DNA of 64,000 bases from Gangjinia marincola (GCF_039523415.1 NZ_BAAAFG010000001.1:186001-250000); one strand, 5' to 3'. Shown: positions 26,171 to 34,834, counted from the stretch's first letter. Program-made: numbers and translations. Notes: generated from the letters alone by a model not told the origin.

Positions 26171-26830
26171 ATGGTAAAAAAAGAATATATCTTCAGGTTT
26201 CTGCGTGATTTACAAAACAACAATACCAAAGAATGGATGGATGCGCATCGAGATCGCTATGAAACCGCTAAAGAGCGCTGGTTAGTTGAGATTGAGAAAA
26301 TCCTAAAGCGATTGGGACAACACGATCCTCAGTTTGAGCAAATTGATCCCAAAGAAGCCAACGAACGCATCAATAACAATTTACTCTATCATCCCGAAAA
26401 ACCTACCTACAAAGATCATTTTGGGTGTGAACCGACCTCGGTGAAGAAACAGGGAGCCATCTATATTTCGGTAGGACCGCAGAGTTCGTTTATTGGTGGC
26501 GGAATGCATAACCCTGAAAAAGAAACCTTAGATAAGGTTAGAAAAGCCATTGATCAAAACGGGGAGGAGCTTCAAGCGATTATTGAGTCCGAAGATATTC
26601 AGGAGTATTTTGGCGGATTAACACCCGATGAGAAAAAGCTTAAAACTGCACCTCAGAATTATGCTAAGGATCACGAACACATCGAACTTTTACGAAGAAA
26701 AAACTTTACGGTGATGAAAAAATTAACCGAAGATGAAATTACCGATGATCAGTTTATCGATCGGGTAGAAGAGGCGTATCTAAAAATGAAACCACTCAAT
26801 GATTTCTTGACGAAAGCCATGAATGAATAG
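26171..26830 (+). CDS. DUF2461-family protein
   Basis: 219 residues matching DUF2461/TIGR02453: FRFLRDLQNNNTKEWMDAHR at the N-terminus, RINNNLLYHPEKPTYKDHFG, and GGGMHNPEKETLDKVRKAI. Small soluble proteins of unknown function, widespread in Bacteroidota. The gene sits between the repeat protein and the GH53 cluster without an obvious partner. Confidence 0.85.
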   Translation: MVKKEYIFRFLRDLQNNNTKEWMDAHRDRYETAKERWLVEIEKILKRLGQHDPQFEQIDPKEANERINNNLLYHPEKPTYKDHFGCEPTSVKKQGAIYISVGPQSSFIGGGMHNPEKETLDKVRKAIDQNGEELQAIIESEDIQEYFGGLTPDEKKLKTAPQNYAKDHEHIELLRRKNFTVMKKLTEDEITDDQFIDRVEEAYLKMKPLNDFLTKAMNE

Positions 26831-26839
26831 ACACGAAGA

Positions 26840-28200
26840 TTATTGTTTAATCAAGTGAAAAGTATATTGCTTTATACCCAGAGTTATGCGCGCGAGGTAG
26901 AGCCCCCTAGATAGATTTTGGTTATCTATCGCTTCAAATGTTGAAGAGGGTAGAATGGAAAGAATTAGTTTTCCCTTCACATCATAAATTATGATACGAT
27001 CTGCTACCGTACTGGTTGAAATTGTCCATTCTGCCTTACTGGGATTTGGATACACTGCAAATTCGTCCGAAGAAAAAGCATTTACCTCAAGATTGTTGCA
27101 AAACTCGAAGAACTCAAATGCAGTCAGAGCTTGATTACTATTGTTAAAATCAAACAAACTCACATTTTCATAGGATGATCCTTGTCCCCATTGATCGCAC
27201 ATCGCAGAGGATATCCAGGCAGGCTCCCAATAAATGACTCCGCTACCTCCTTGATCATAAACAAGTTGAGATAAATCATTTAAATAATCCAATTGACTTG
27301 AGCCGAAGTAGGATAGGTGAGTACATCACCATTCCCTGAAATAAAATTACCATAATCATCATCAAAATCTGTCGTCCAGGCAAATCCTGTTTCAAAGATC
27401 ATCACCTCTTTATCATATGTATTTATAAGATCATCAATGAGTACACCAAGCTCTTGTAGGTCGATCTGCGGTGAAAAAAATGGGTAATACGACAATCCAA
27501 TCATATCATAGTTTGTAATTCCCTGATCAGAAAAAAGCTCCGCCGTAAACTGAGCAGTGGATTCTGTAAAATGAAGTGCTTTTTTAATAGAAGTTCCGTG
27601 CATTGTATTAAAGGCATCAATAGCGTTCAAGGCAGTATTGAACTTTTCAGCATCCTCTGGCCAAGAGAAACCATTCGTCTCTGTGGTGGAGTCAATAAAT
27701 CCAAACGTAGTTTCATTACCCACGCTTATAATATCGGGGAGTGTATTTTGATCATGTAAGGCATTGATAACGTTTATGGTATAGGTTTCAAGAGCATCTA
27801 TTACTTCAGATTGAGTCAATCCGTTCCAGGCCTGCGGTTGTAGCTGTTTGCCGGGATCTGCAAAGTAATCACTGTAATGGATTGATAAATTCAACGCCAT
27901 TCCCAGTGCTTTGACCTGGGCAGCAGCGTCTAACACATCAGTGAGCGAAGAAGCTGTAATCGGCTCACCACAGCTGTCAAGAATGGTTTCAGGAGAGTGA
28001 AAGAGCCGTAATCGAATCATATTCGCTCCGCGATCAGCGAAATAAGTGTATGGATCTATTTCAATTCCGTGTGCATCCCGATATTCACCACCATTAGCTT
28101 GTATCTGATTGACATATGAAAGATCTGCACCGGTGGTGAAGCATTGTCCATGGCTCAGGATTGTCGCGTAAAAACCAACCAAAAAAATCAACTTTCTCAT
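26840..28200 (-). pseudogene. GH53 endo-beta-1,4-galactanase split by a one-base deletion
   Basis: The upstream frame (28200 to 27280) gives 306 residues: signal peptide, then the GH53 barrel with acid/base E163 in SVGNETTFG and nucleophile E270 in MIFETGFAW. It stops soon after SAQVNWII. A second frame (from about 27300 to 26840) carries on with the remaining barrel (SQLDYLNDLSQLVYDQG, YWEPAW) and a T9SS tail (YPNPSKAEW). The join is at about 27295-27302, where one A seems lost from CAAAGT, leaving CAAGT. Restoring it reads SAQSQLDYLND. GH53 enzymes cleave beta-1,4-galactan of pectin. A sequencing error is a possible alternative. Downstream of the CBM9-like gene. Confidence 0.82.
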
Positions 28201-28269
28201 GGTTTAGAGCATATAATTATGATCTTAGATTAAGGCTGTATACTCTGTTGGATATTTCAGCACAGTCAT

Positions 28270-29034
28270 TCATTCTACCAGTAATAACGTCCCAAAAATT
28301 GAGGCATCTATCCAGCCTCTGTTTTTATCTTCGCCTTCCACAGGAACAGAACCTATAAAGTTTTCGCGTTCTGCACTGTAATCATTATCACAATAGGCCA
28401 ATGCAAAGCCAATATATTGTCCTTTTTGAAGTGTGGTTTGCTTATTCTCTTTAGTTATGTCAAAATCATCTTTAAACAAAGGAATAAAGACTTCCCATAT
28501 GCTTGTATTCCCTGTTGTAATTCGCACGCTTTTAAGATCGTCATTAAATAAATGCGCTTGTTGATCGGTATCCATGTCAGCAATATTCCCATCCAGCGCG
28601 ATATGATAGGCAAAAGCGTTATGGTTGTATTGATGATTACCGCCGCTGTTATCCTCATCAACAAAAATCTCCAAGCAGTCGTCATCCCAGTACAATTCCA
28701 GCGGATCTTTATGTGTGTCCAGCAGTACATCGTCAGTTATCGTAGCTAAAAGATACAGTCCCCGGGACGTCCAGGTGAGTTTAAACGTGCCTTTAAAATC
28801 TTGCGGAGTATAGGGCTCACCCAGCCAGCGTTGGTCCAATTGATATTCTGTAGCGTTCTGCCAGGCTGCATCGTTCGCTTCTCCATCTATTACGGGAGCA
28901 GTAGATGCTCTAACCACCTTTGTGATGTGAGGGTTTGACTTTGTTGGTTTAGATTGAGCATAATATGCTTCTGATATTAAACCAGACAAACACAGCAACA
29001 GTCCATACTTAAAAAATGATTTAAATAGTGTCAT
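28270..29034 (-). CDS. CBM9-like carbohydrate-binding protein
   Basis: 254 residues with a signal peptide (YGLLLCLSGLISEAYYAQ). The body matches the CBM9-like (PF06452) fold: APVIDGEANDAAWQNATEY at about 46-64, then LTWTSRGLYLLATITDDVLL, and EIFVDEDNSGGNHQYNHNAFAY. It binds sugars, and is often found next to hydrolases. It lies 69 bases upstream of the GH53 gene on the same strand, so the two form a probable operon for galactan use, although the GH53 copy is damaged. Confidence 0.8.
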   Translation of the reverse strand: MTLFKSFFKYGLLLCLSGLISEAYYAQSKPTKSNPHITKVVRASTAPVIDGEANDAAWQNATEYQLDQRWLGEPYTPQDFKGTFKLTWTSRGLYLLATITDDVLLDTHKDPLELYWDDDCLEIFVDEDNSGGNHQYNHNAFAYHIALDGNIADMDTDQQAHLFNDDLKSVRITTGNTSIWEVFIPLFKDDFDITKENKQTTLQKGQYIGFALAYCDNDYSAERENFIGSVPVEGEDKNRGWIDASIFGTLLLVE

Positions 29035-29137
29035 TTGCTTATTAAGAAGTTAAAAACTCATTGTCATCTGTGTTAATGTTTGCCGTTGTATTATCATCAC
29101 TAAAAAACGCTCTCAGCGTATTACTTTACAAATACAG

Positions 29138-29509
29138 TTACTTCACCTTTGTCGCGGTACCCCGTTGTTTATTCGTTGCACCTACCAGCGCGTACTCAAA
29201 GGTATACTGACTATTGGAGGTTGTAAGAATCTTAAAGTGGAGCGGTTTTTCTTCAGCAGAATTTTTTGGAGTCAAATCAGTTAAGATAAATTCACAGGGA
29301 TTAATCCAGCGAATGCTTGCGGTATCACTTTTACCCTTAAACGTCTCAATACTTAAAGAATCTGTGCGCTTAAACACTGTGGTTTGCATCTCGCCCTCAA
29401 GATAAGTAGTAAACTCAAAGGTTCCGGTTTTAAACGCCTCGCAGTTACGTTCGGCTTGGTAGCAGCTTGACATCAACACAAACATTACGATTACTAACAG
29501 GTACTTCAT
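29138..29509 (-). CDS. Small lipoprotein (Flavobacteriaceae family)
   Basis: About 123 residues from the ATG at 29509, with a lipoprotein signal (YLLVIVMFVLMSSC). An ATG 30 bases upstream was rejected. The conserved pattern NCEAFKTGTFEF, RTDSLSIETFKGK, RWINPCEFILTDL is one I recall in flavobacteria, sometimes labelled DNA topoisomerase IV in databases by error. Nothing here resembles a topoisomerase. Function unknown. It ends near the CBM9-like gene on the same strand. Confidence 0.7.
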   Translation of the reverse strand: MKYLLVIVMFVLMSSCYQAERNCEAFKTGTFEFTTYLEGEMQTTVFKRTDSLSIETFKGKSDTASIRWINPCEFILTDLTPKNSAEEKPLHFKILTTSNSQYTFEYALVGATNKQRGTATKVK

Positions 29510-29550
29510 ACAAGCTGCAAAATACCAATTATTAGGCACATTTATCTTGA

Positions 29551-30000
29551 TTAATTCTCAAATGAATCAAAAGATCCATCGGTATAAAGCACAATAATTT
29601 TTTCAATCGTTTTTCCCTTTCGGGGAAGCTGCTGCAGATGAGTTGAAGCAGTTTGTACAGATTCAACGTTAGGGTTTGACACAAGGGTTTCTTTTTGCGC
29701 CGGGGTATTTTCTGAAACTGTCGAAGAACTGGATATAGTCTGCTGCACTCCCGAAGCAGTAGAAGAGGAGCCCGACTTAGGAAAACTACCCTTTCCATTA
29801 AGCAACCAATACAGATCGACCTCAGGGAATGTCTCGACCACTTTCATAATAAAATCTAAACTGGGTTTATTTCTCCCGCTAATAATGTGCGAAATAGAAG
29901 ATCGACCCACCTCAATTTTATCAGAAAAAGAAGAGGCGTTCAATTCATAAAAACTGAAGATTTCTTCCAGCCGTGCCGCAAATTTTTCGCTGTTTACCAT
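29551..30000 (-). CDS. XRE-family repressor-like regulator
   Basis: 149 residues. The N-terminal 65 residues form a helix-turn-helix (ASSFSDKIEVGRSSISHIIS, GRNKPSLDFIMKVVETFPEV). A Ser/Thr/Gln-rich linker follows (about 78-125), with a short C-terminal cap KIIVLYTDGSFDSFEN. A perfect GTTTAC-CATT-GTAAAC palindrome covers its own start codon, so autoregulation is likely. It diverges from the M14-like peptidase gene, whose upstream region carries the same palindrome. Best candidate for a specific repressor of this pair. Ligand unknown. Confidence 0.8.
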   Translation of the reverse strand: MVNSEKFAARLEEIFSFYELNASSFSDKIEVGRSSISHIISGRNKPSLDFIMKVVETFPEVDLYWLLNGKGSFPKSGSSSTASGVQQTISSSSTVSENTPAQKETLVSNPNVESVQTASTHLQQLPRKGKTIEKIIVLYTDGSFDSFEN

Positions 30001-30007
30001 TGTAAAC
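29992..30007. promoter_or_regulatory. Perfect operator over XRE start codon
   Basis: GTTTAC-CATT-GTAAAC, perfect palindrome with a 4-base spacer that includes the XRE start codon (minus strand). Confidence 0.75.
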
Positions 30008-30026
30008 GAATTTTAGGTATTTCAAG

Positions 30027-30042
30027 ATATACAAATGTAAAC
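30027..30042 (-). promoter_or_regulatory. Degenerate operator over XRE -7 box
   Basis: ATATAC-AAAT-GTAAAC on the plus strand; one perfect half-site, the other 4 of 6. On the minus strand it contains TACATTTG (30039 to 30032), a TAnnTTTG -7 box that would transcribe the XRE gene. Confidence 0.6.
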
Positions 30043-30203
30043 AAATTAATTTTAAAAGCATTTTCAAGGCCTCCTGCATGCAAATTAAATTAAATCATAA
30101 GTTCATTTGGTATAGTTTAAGTACTTGAATTTAAATTATATAAATAATACTATAGAAAAACAATGTAATTTTATCAGGAGATCTTTCATCAGAAAGCCAA
30201 ATC

Positions 30204-30219
30204 GTTTACTAATTGTAAC
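30204..30219. promoter_or_regulatory. Degenerate operator copy
   Basis: GTTTAC, a 5-base spacer and GTAAC: one full half-site and a 5-base partner. Confidence 0.45.
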
Positions 30220-30238
30220 AAATACTCTTTCAACATAT

Positions 30239-30254
30239 GTTTACAATTGTAACA
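30239..30254. promoter_or_regulatory. Degenerate operator copy
   Basis: GTTTAC-AATT-GTAACA: one perfect half-site and a partner that keeps GTAA. It encloses the perfect palindrome TACAATTGTA. Confidence 0.55.
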
Positions 30255-30262
30255 AAAGCATT

Positions 30263-30278
30263 GTTTACTTTTGTAAAC
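30263..30278 (+). promoter_or_regulatory. Perfect operator over M14 peptidase -7 box
   Basis: GTTTAC-TTTT-GTAAAC, perfect, ending 3 bases before the ATG at 30282. It contains TACTTTTG (30266-30273), a TAnnTTTG -7 box, so a bound repressor would cover promoter and start region. Predicted transcription start is near the ATG, hence a leaderless or nearly leaderless mRNA. Confidence 0.75.
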
Positions 30279-30281
30279 GTT

Positions 30282-31439
30282 ATGAGAGAAGTAGATTTTA
30301 CCACAGAGTTATTTAACCAATATGATCGCTTTAAATACAAGAAGATTACAGGTCGCTATATCCCTTATTCAAGCTTGACAGAGTTCCTTGATACCTTAAG
30401 TCCTAATCTTTTTACTATTACAGAAATCGGATTTTCTGTAGAAGATCGACCTATCAACTTAGTCAGATTTGGAAATGGAAAAATAAAAATTCTGGGCTGG
30501 TCTCAAATGCACGGGAATGAATCGACAACCACTAAAGCAGTAGTGGACTTTTTAAACTTTATCAATATCATTGACCAATCGATAAGAGAAAAAATACTGT
30601 CGGCATACTCTTTTGCCTTCATCCCCATGCTCAATCCAGACGGATCTACGGCATACACCCGAGAAAATGCAAATGAGGTCGACTTAAATCGGGATGCAAC
30701 AGAATTGAGTCAGCCGGAATCTAAGGCGTTACATGCCGTTTTTAACTCTTTTACCCCGCATTACTGTCTTAACTTACACGATCAGCGTTCCATTTTTAGC
30801 GTAGGAAACACAGGAAAGTCGGCTGCTGTTTCATTTTTAGCGCCTGCAGCAGATATTGCCTTGAGTGTTCCGGCGCATCGTAAAACCGCCATGCAGCTGA
30901 TTTGCAGCATGAACGTTTTTTTACAAAAGCTTATTCCGGGACAAGTAGGAACGTACGATGACACCTTTAATATCAACTGTACCGGGGATTATTTTCAGGC
31001 TTCCGGCGTACCTACAATTCTTTTTGAAGCCGGTCACATCGATTATGCCCGTGAAAAAACACGAAAGTTGATCTTTGGAAGTTTGCTTCAGCTATTAAAA
31101 AGTATTAGTAGTGGCGATTTTGAACAATATACTGTTGTAGCGTATGACGCGATTCCGCAAAATAAAAAGTTATTTGTGGACATTCTAATCAGGAAAGCCA
31201 ACGTGGATGGTGTACTAAAAGATGTGGGCATTCAGTACAAAGAACAGCTTATCAACGGCAGCGTTGATTTTAAACCTACCGTCACGTATGTAGGTGACTT
31301 ATCAAATTTTAATGGACACCGTGAAATAGATGCGGTTAAACAAAAGATTGCCATTAATGGATCGCCAGATTTTAACGAAAACGTTATAGTTGATGAAATA
31401 ATGTTAAATCAGTCATTTTTATCAATTAAAATAGGCTAA
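30282..31439 (+). CDS. M14-family zinc carboxypeptidase-like protein
   Basis: 385 residues from the ATG at 30282. A start 45 bases upstream would run through the operator and promoter and was rejected. Zinc ligands of M14 peptidases are visible: H77 and E80 in MHGNE, and H166 in LNLHDQ. DLNRDA (N136, R137) matches the substrate carboxylate-binding motif, and the Glu in PTILFEAGH (about 265) fits the catalytic acid. No signal peptide is seen, so it is likely cytosolic. Expression appears to be under tight control by the divergent XRE protein. Substrate unknown; a peptide or amino-acid conjugate is inferred. Confidence 0.82.
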   Translation: MREVDFTTELFNQYDRFKYKKITGRYIPYSSLTEFLDTLSPNLFTITEIGFSVEDRPINLVRFGNGKIKILGWSQMHGNESTTTKAVVDFLNFINIIDQSIREKILSAYSFAFIPMLNPDGSTAYTRENANEVDLNRDATELSQPESKALHAVFNSFTPHYCLNLHDQRSIFSVGNTGKSAAVSFLAPAADIALSVPAHRKTAMQLICSMNVFLQKLIPGQVGTYDDTFNINCTGDYFQASGVPTILFEAGHIDYAREKTRKLIFGSLLQLLKSISSGDFEQYTVVAYDAIPQNKKLFVDILIRKANVDGVLKDVGIQYKEQLINGSVDFKPTVTYVGDLSNFNGHREIDAVKQKIAINGSPDFNENVIVDEIMLNQSFLSIKIG

Positions 31440-31450
31440 ATTCCATTTAC

Positions 31451-31485
31451 TTTGATAAATTAGTAATGATAATGTGTTATTTTTG
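31451..31485 (+). promoter_or_regulatory. Promoter of the Lrp-family gene
   Basis: -33 TTTG at 31451-31454 and -7 TATTTTTG at 31478-31485, separated by 23 bases, a little long. The ATG is at 31515. Confidence 0.5.
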
Positions 31486-31514
31486 CATTTTGTTTAATAA
31501 CCGAAAACCTTACT

Positions 31515-31994
31515 ATGGCTAAATTTAAGCTGGATGAGATTGATCATCAAATACTCGACATGCTCATCGAGAATACGCGTACCCCTTTCACTGATATTGC
31601 CAAAAAATTATTAATCTCGGCAGGAACTGTTCATGTTCGTGTAAAGAAAATGGAGGAGGCTGGGATTATCATTGGCTCTTCGTTAACATTGGATTATAGA
31701 AAGCTGGGATATTCTTTTATTGCCTATGTTGGGGTGTATTTACAAAATACCAGTCAAACTAAATTTGTAATAGAGCGTTTGAATGCTATCCCATTTGTTA
31801 CCGTTGCGCACATCACTACCGGTAAGTTTAATATCTTTTGTAAAGTAAGAGCAAAAGATACCCAGCACGCCAAAGAAATTATTTTTAGAATTGATGATAT
31901 TGAAGGGGTTTCCAGAACTGAAACCATGATATCCTTAGAGGAGAGCATCAATGATAAGAAACGATTGATGCATGATATCTTCAATCAGTTATAA
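31515..31994 (+). CDS. Lrp/AsnC-family transcriptional regulator
   Basis: 159 residues. An N-terminal winged helix (LDEIDHQILDMLIENTRTPF, DIAKKLLISAGTVHVRVKKM) precedes an alpha/beta effector-binding domain (FIAYVGVYLQNTSQTKFVIE, VTVAHITTGKFNIFCKVRAKD). The family binds amino acids and acts on their metabolism. Alanine dehydrogenase lies 1.5 kb downstream on the other strand. A regulatory link is possible but not shown. It may also respond to the peptidase products. Confidence 0.9.
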   Translation: MAKFKLDEIDHQILDMLIENTRTPFTDIAKKLLISAGTVHVRVKKMEEAGIIIGSSLTLDYRKLGYSFIAYVGVYLQNTSQTKFVIERLNAIPFVTVAHITTGKFNIFCKVRAKDTQHAKEIIFRIDDIEGVSRTETMISLEESINDKKRLMHDIFNQL

Positions 31995-32041
31995 TGCTTA
32001 GAGGGCTATATCTCCTTAGCTTTAAAAAAATGCTCAAACAT

Positions 32042-32072
32042 CAAGGCGTCTTTATCTGGTAAAGACGCCTTG
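32042..32072 (+). terminator. Strong hairpin after the Lrp gene
   Basis: A perfect 13-bp stem CAAGGCGTCTTTA/TAAAGACGCCTTG with a TCTGG loop. It lacks a long T run, so it may act as a weak terminator or an mRNA-stabilising or leader structure for the DinB gene that starts 26 bases later. Confidence 0.6.
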
Positions 32073-32097
32073 TGCTTTAAAGAATAGTTTTTAAGAT

Positions 32098-32616
32098 ATG
32101 ATTACAGCCAAACAACTCCCCACAGCCGAATACCATTCATACTATTCTCCTTATATCCTTTCTAATGCTGATACTAACGGCATTGAAGCATTGGAAAAAG
32201 GAAAAGTTGAACTGGTTAATTTTATTGCGAAATTAACACAGGATGAACTATCCTTTGCTTACGCGGCAAAGAAATGGACGATCGCACAGTTGATCTTGCA
32301 TATCATTGATACTGAACGCATTTTTACTTATCGCGCACTATGTCTCGCCAGGGCTGAAAAACAACCTTTGCCTGGGTTCGAACAGAACGACTATGCTGCG
32401 ATAGCAACTGCTAAGGATAGAACAGCAGATAGTTTGGGGAGAGAATATACAGCTGTTAGAGAGTCAACTTTACATCTATTTAGAAATTTAGATAACAGTG
32501 CTTTACAACAAATAGGAACGGTAAGTGGAGGCCCACTTTCTGTAAGAGCAGTCCCTTTTATAATTTCAGGTCATGAACGTCATCACCATGGCATCATAAA
32601 AGAACGTTACTTGTAA
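32098..32616 (+). CDS. DinB-family protein
   Basis: 172 residues forming the DinB/YfiT four-helix bundle. The likely metal-binding histidines are H in LILHIIDTERI and those in HERHHHG at the C-terminus. DinB-superfamily proteins include bacillithiol or mycothiol S-transferases and metal-dependent hydrolases. Which one this is cannot be told from sequence. It starts after the 32042-32072 hairpin and overlaps no gene; the minus-strand gene begins 4 bases past its stop. Confidence 0.82.
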   Translation: MITAKQLPTAEYHSYYSPYILSNADTNGIEALEKGKVELVNFIAKLTQDELSFAYAAKKWTIAQLILHIIDTERIFTYRALCLARAEKQPLPGFEQNDYAAIATAKDRTADSLGREYTAVRESTLHLFRNLDNSALQQIGTVSGGPLSVRAVPFIISGHERHHHGIIKERYL

Positions 32617-32619
32617 GGA

Positions 32620-32901
32620 TTATTCCTCTTCCACATCTTCAGGCAGTTCAACCCTGGTGTCATAGTTTTCATCTACATCATCATCTAAACCATAAGTTTC
32701 AATGGCACTGGCTAAATGCTTGCTCACCCTTACTAAATACACACAAGAAGGTGTTTCCAGTTGAACGGCTTCTATGAGCTCATTGTGATGATTTTTGAAT
32801 GAGATAATATCCTTATCTCCATAACCATCAGGATACTTCTCAACTAAAAAAGAAAGCATCTGCGGCGTTAGTTTTTTGTAATCTACAATAACACGATTCA
32901 T
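32620..32901 (-). CDS. Conserved small hypothetical protein
   Basis: 93 residues, highly acidic at the C-terminus (DDDVDENYDTRVELPEDVEEE, truncated here). The N-terminal VDYKKLTPQMLSFLVEKYPD resembles a short helix-rich protein family found in flavobacteria. Function unknown. Its stop lies 4 bases from the DinB stop on the opposite strand. Confidence 0.65.
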   Translation of the reverse strand: MNRVIVDYKKLTPQMLSFLVEKYPDGYGDKDIISFKNHHNELIEAVQLETPSCVYLVRVSKHLASAIETYGLDDDVDENYDTRVELPEDVEEE

Positions 32902-33184
32902 AACTTGCTGAGATTTAATGAAACGATTTGCAAAGGCTCCCTAAAGTTAAACAAAAAAATAATACGTTGACCTCATATCACATTTTTAACCTATGTAAAT
33001 TCTATTGGTACAGAAAAGAGTACGGGTGAATGATCTATTTTATGGATATCGTGCATTCGCCAAAATCATTCTAATTTCAAGCGAAGCTATTGCTATTGAA
33101 CAACGCGCCGTAAAAGAAAGAATATCATTGTTAGGATCATAATACTAGATAGTAGTAAGGGCCTATTACGGCTGACAGAAAGAG
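32902..33184. other. Intergenic region with a possible decayed coding stretch
   Basis: No supported gene. A 45-codon open stretch on the plus strand (33005-33142, TTG start) has protein-like composition (FAKIILISSEAIAIEQRAV) but no homology I recognise. Confidence 0.3.
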
Positions 33185-33562
33185 CTAATCCTTTGACTTA
33201 CCTACCTCGAGTACGGTGGCATCAACAGAACAATTTTCAACCACGAGATAATAATCGTTTTCTTCTAATTCTCCAGTAATATGATAACGCTTGCAGGAGT
33301 CTAATTTAGTATCACTTTGGCTAAAATCTACGCTTCCGGTGTAGAGTAATGTGGATACCCGTGCAGTATCTAATTCGTTACGTTGAATGAATTGCAGCGC
33401 TGCTTCACTGTAGCTGCGTTCTTTTGTGCGAATATTATGAAGCACTCTATCGTTAGGAAAATAGTCACAACGTGTTTTTTTTCCGCTTAAAAAGAAAATA
33501 AGTACAATAATTCCGATGCCAAAACCTCCTAAATAAAACCCGAATCGTTGTTTAAGTGTCAT
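33185..33562 (-). CDS. DUF4258-annotated membrane-anchored protein
   Basis: 125 residues. One N-terminal membrane segment (GFYLGGFGIGIIVLIFFLS) then a periplasmic domain with paired cysteines (RCDYFPNDRVLHN, LDSCKRYHI, VENCSVDATV). The family is annotated DUF4258 in flavobacteria. It follows the alanine dehydrogenase gene on the same strand with only 1 base between them, so they are cotranscribed. Function unknown. Confidence 0.65.
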   Translation of the reverse strand: MTLKQRFGFYLGGFGIGIIVLIFFLSGKKTRCDYFPNDRVLHNIRTKERSYSEAALQFIQRNELDTARVSTLLYTGSVDFSQSDTKLDSCKRYHITGELEENDYYLVVENCSVDATVLEVGKSKD

Positions 33563-33563
33563 G

Positions 33564-34763
33564 CTAAAAGATCAACAAGTTGATATCTCTGTGTGAGAGA
33601 TCAAACCAATCGGCAATAGATTTATTCGTTAAAATGCCGTGGTAAAAGTACAATCCATTTCGTAAAACTTTATCAAATCTAAGGACATTTTCCAAGCCAC
33701 CTTCCTCTGCAATATGTAATAGGTAGGGAGTGAAGATATTACTCACAGAGATGGAAGAAGTACGTGCATAGCGTGACGGGATATTAGGAACACAATAGTG
33801 AACGACTCCACTTTTTGTAAAGGTAGGATGATCGTGCGTTGTGATTTCACTGGTCTCAAAACATCCTCCCATGTCAATGCTAACATCAATGACAACGGCG
33901 CCATTTTTCATTTGCTCAACCATATCCTCGGTTACCAGGATGGGCGCTCTGTTTTTACCACGTACGGCACCAATAGCCACATCACAGCGTTTAAGGGCTT
34001 TGAGTAGATATTTAGGCTGCATAGTGGAGGTGTAAAGTGTTCTCCCTACATTGGTCTGAATGTTTCTAAGCTTAGACAAGGAATTGTCAAAGATTTTTAC
34101 ATTAGCTCCCAGTCCAATAGCCGATCGTGCGGCAAATTCGCCCACGGTTCCTGCACCTATGATGACAACTTCTAGCGGTGGCACACCACTAATGTTCCCA
34201 AACATGAGTCCGTTACCTGTTGTGATGTTTGAAAGTAGTTCTGACGCAATTAAAATAGATGCCGTGCCTGCAATTTCACTCAGCGCTCTAACGGCAGGAT
34301 AAGAGCCTTCTTCGTCTCGTATAAACTCAAAGGCGAGTGCGGTGATGCGTTTTTCGGCTAATTTTTGGAAATACTCTTTTGATTGCGTTTTAAGTTGAAT
34401 AGCCGAAATCAGTATTGTTTGTGGATTGATCATCTCCAGCTCCTCCATAGAGGGTGGCTCCACTTTTAAGATCATGGGGCAAGAAAATACTTTTTTGGTA
34501 TCGCTGGTAACTTCTGCGCCGGCTTCGCTATAATCCCGATCACTAAATCGTGCTCCCTTTCCAGCTTTAGACTCAATAATAACGCGATGACCGTGGGCTG
34601 TCATGGCTGCAACGGCATCTGGTGTTAAGCAAACGCGTTTCTCCTGGTACGAAGTTTCTTTTGGGATTCCAATGAAAAGTTCACCTTTAGCTTTTGATAC
34701 CTCGAGCATTTCTTCCTGCGGAAGCAATTCTGATTTGCTAAAGGGGGTAATTGGTTCTGTCAT
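33564..34763 (-). CDS. ald: Alanine dehydrogenase
   Basis: 399 residues of the alanine dehydrogenase/transhydrogenase family. It interconverts alanine and pyruvate with NAD+ and ammonia. The N-terminal substrate domain has GIPKETSYQEKRVCLTPDAV. The Rossmann domain has VVIIGAGTVGEFAARSAIGL and the NAD-binding DVSIDMGGCFETS. Length and motifs suit Ald better than transhydrogenase, which needs a beta subunit not seen here. First of the leftward ald-DUF4258 unit. Confidence 0.9.
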   Translation of the reverse strand: MTEPITPFSKSELLPQEEMLEVSKAKGELFIGIPKETSYQEKRVCLTPDAVAAMTAHGHRVIIESKAGKGARFSDRDYSEAGAEVTSDTKKVFSCPMILKVEPPSMEELEMINPQTILISAIQLKTQSKEYFQKLAEKRITALAFEFIRDEEGSYPAVRALSEIAGTASILIASELLSNITTGNGLMFGNISGVPPLEVVIIGAGTVGEFAARSAIGLGANVKIFDNSLSKLRNIQTNVGRTLYTSTMQPKYLLKALKRCDVAIGAVRGKNRAPILVTEDMVEQMKNGAVVIDVSIDMGGCFETSEITTHDHPTFTKSGVVHYCVPNIPSRYARTSSISVSNIFTPYLLHIAEEGGLENVLRFDKVLRNGLYFYHGILTNKSIADWFDLSHRDINLLIF

Positions 34764-34834
34764 GGTCGGTTGGTGTGAAATGCGTTGCTAAGTTAGCATA
34801 ACTTTAGTAATAGATCAATGCGCAAATGGATACG

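Noticed and set aside
29551..30278. Prophage repressor region
   Set aside because: The operator array resembles phage control regions, but there are no phage genes; the partner is a metallopeptidase.
30237..30281. Earlier start for the M14 peptidase
   Set aside because: It would put the coding region through the operators and the -7 box; the ATG at 30282 begins the conserved sequence.
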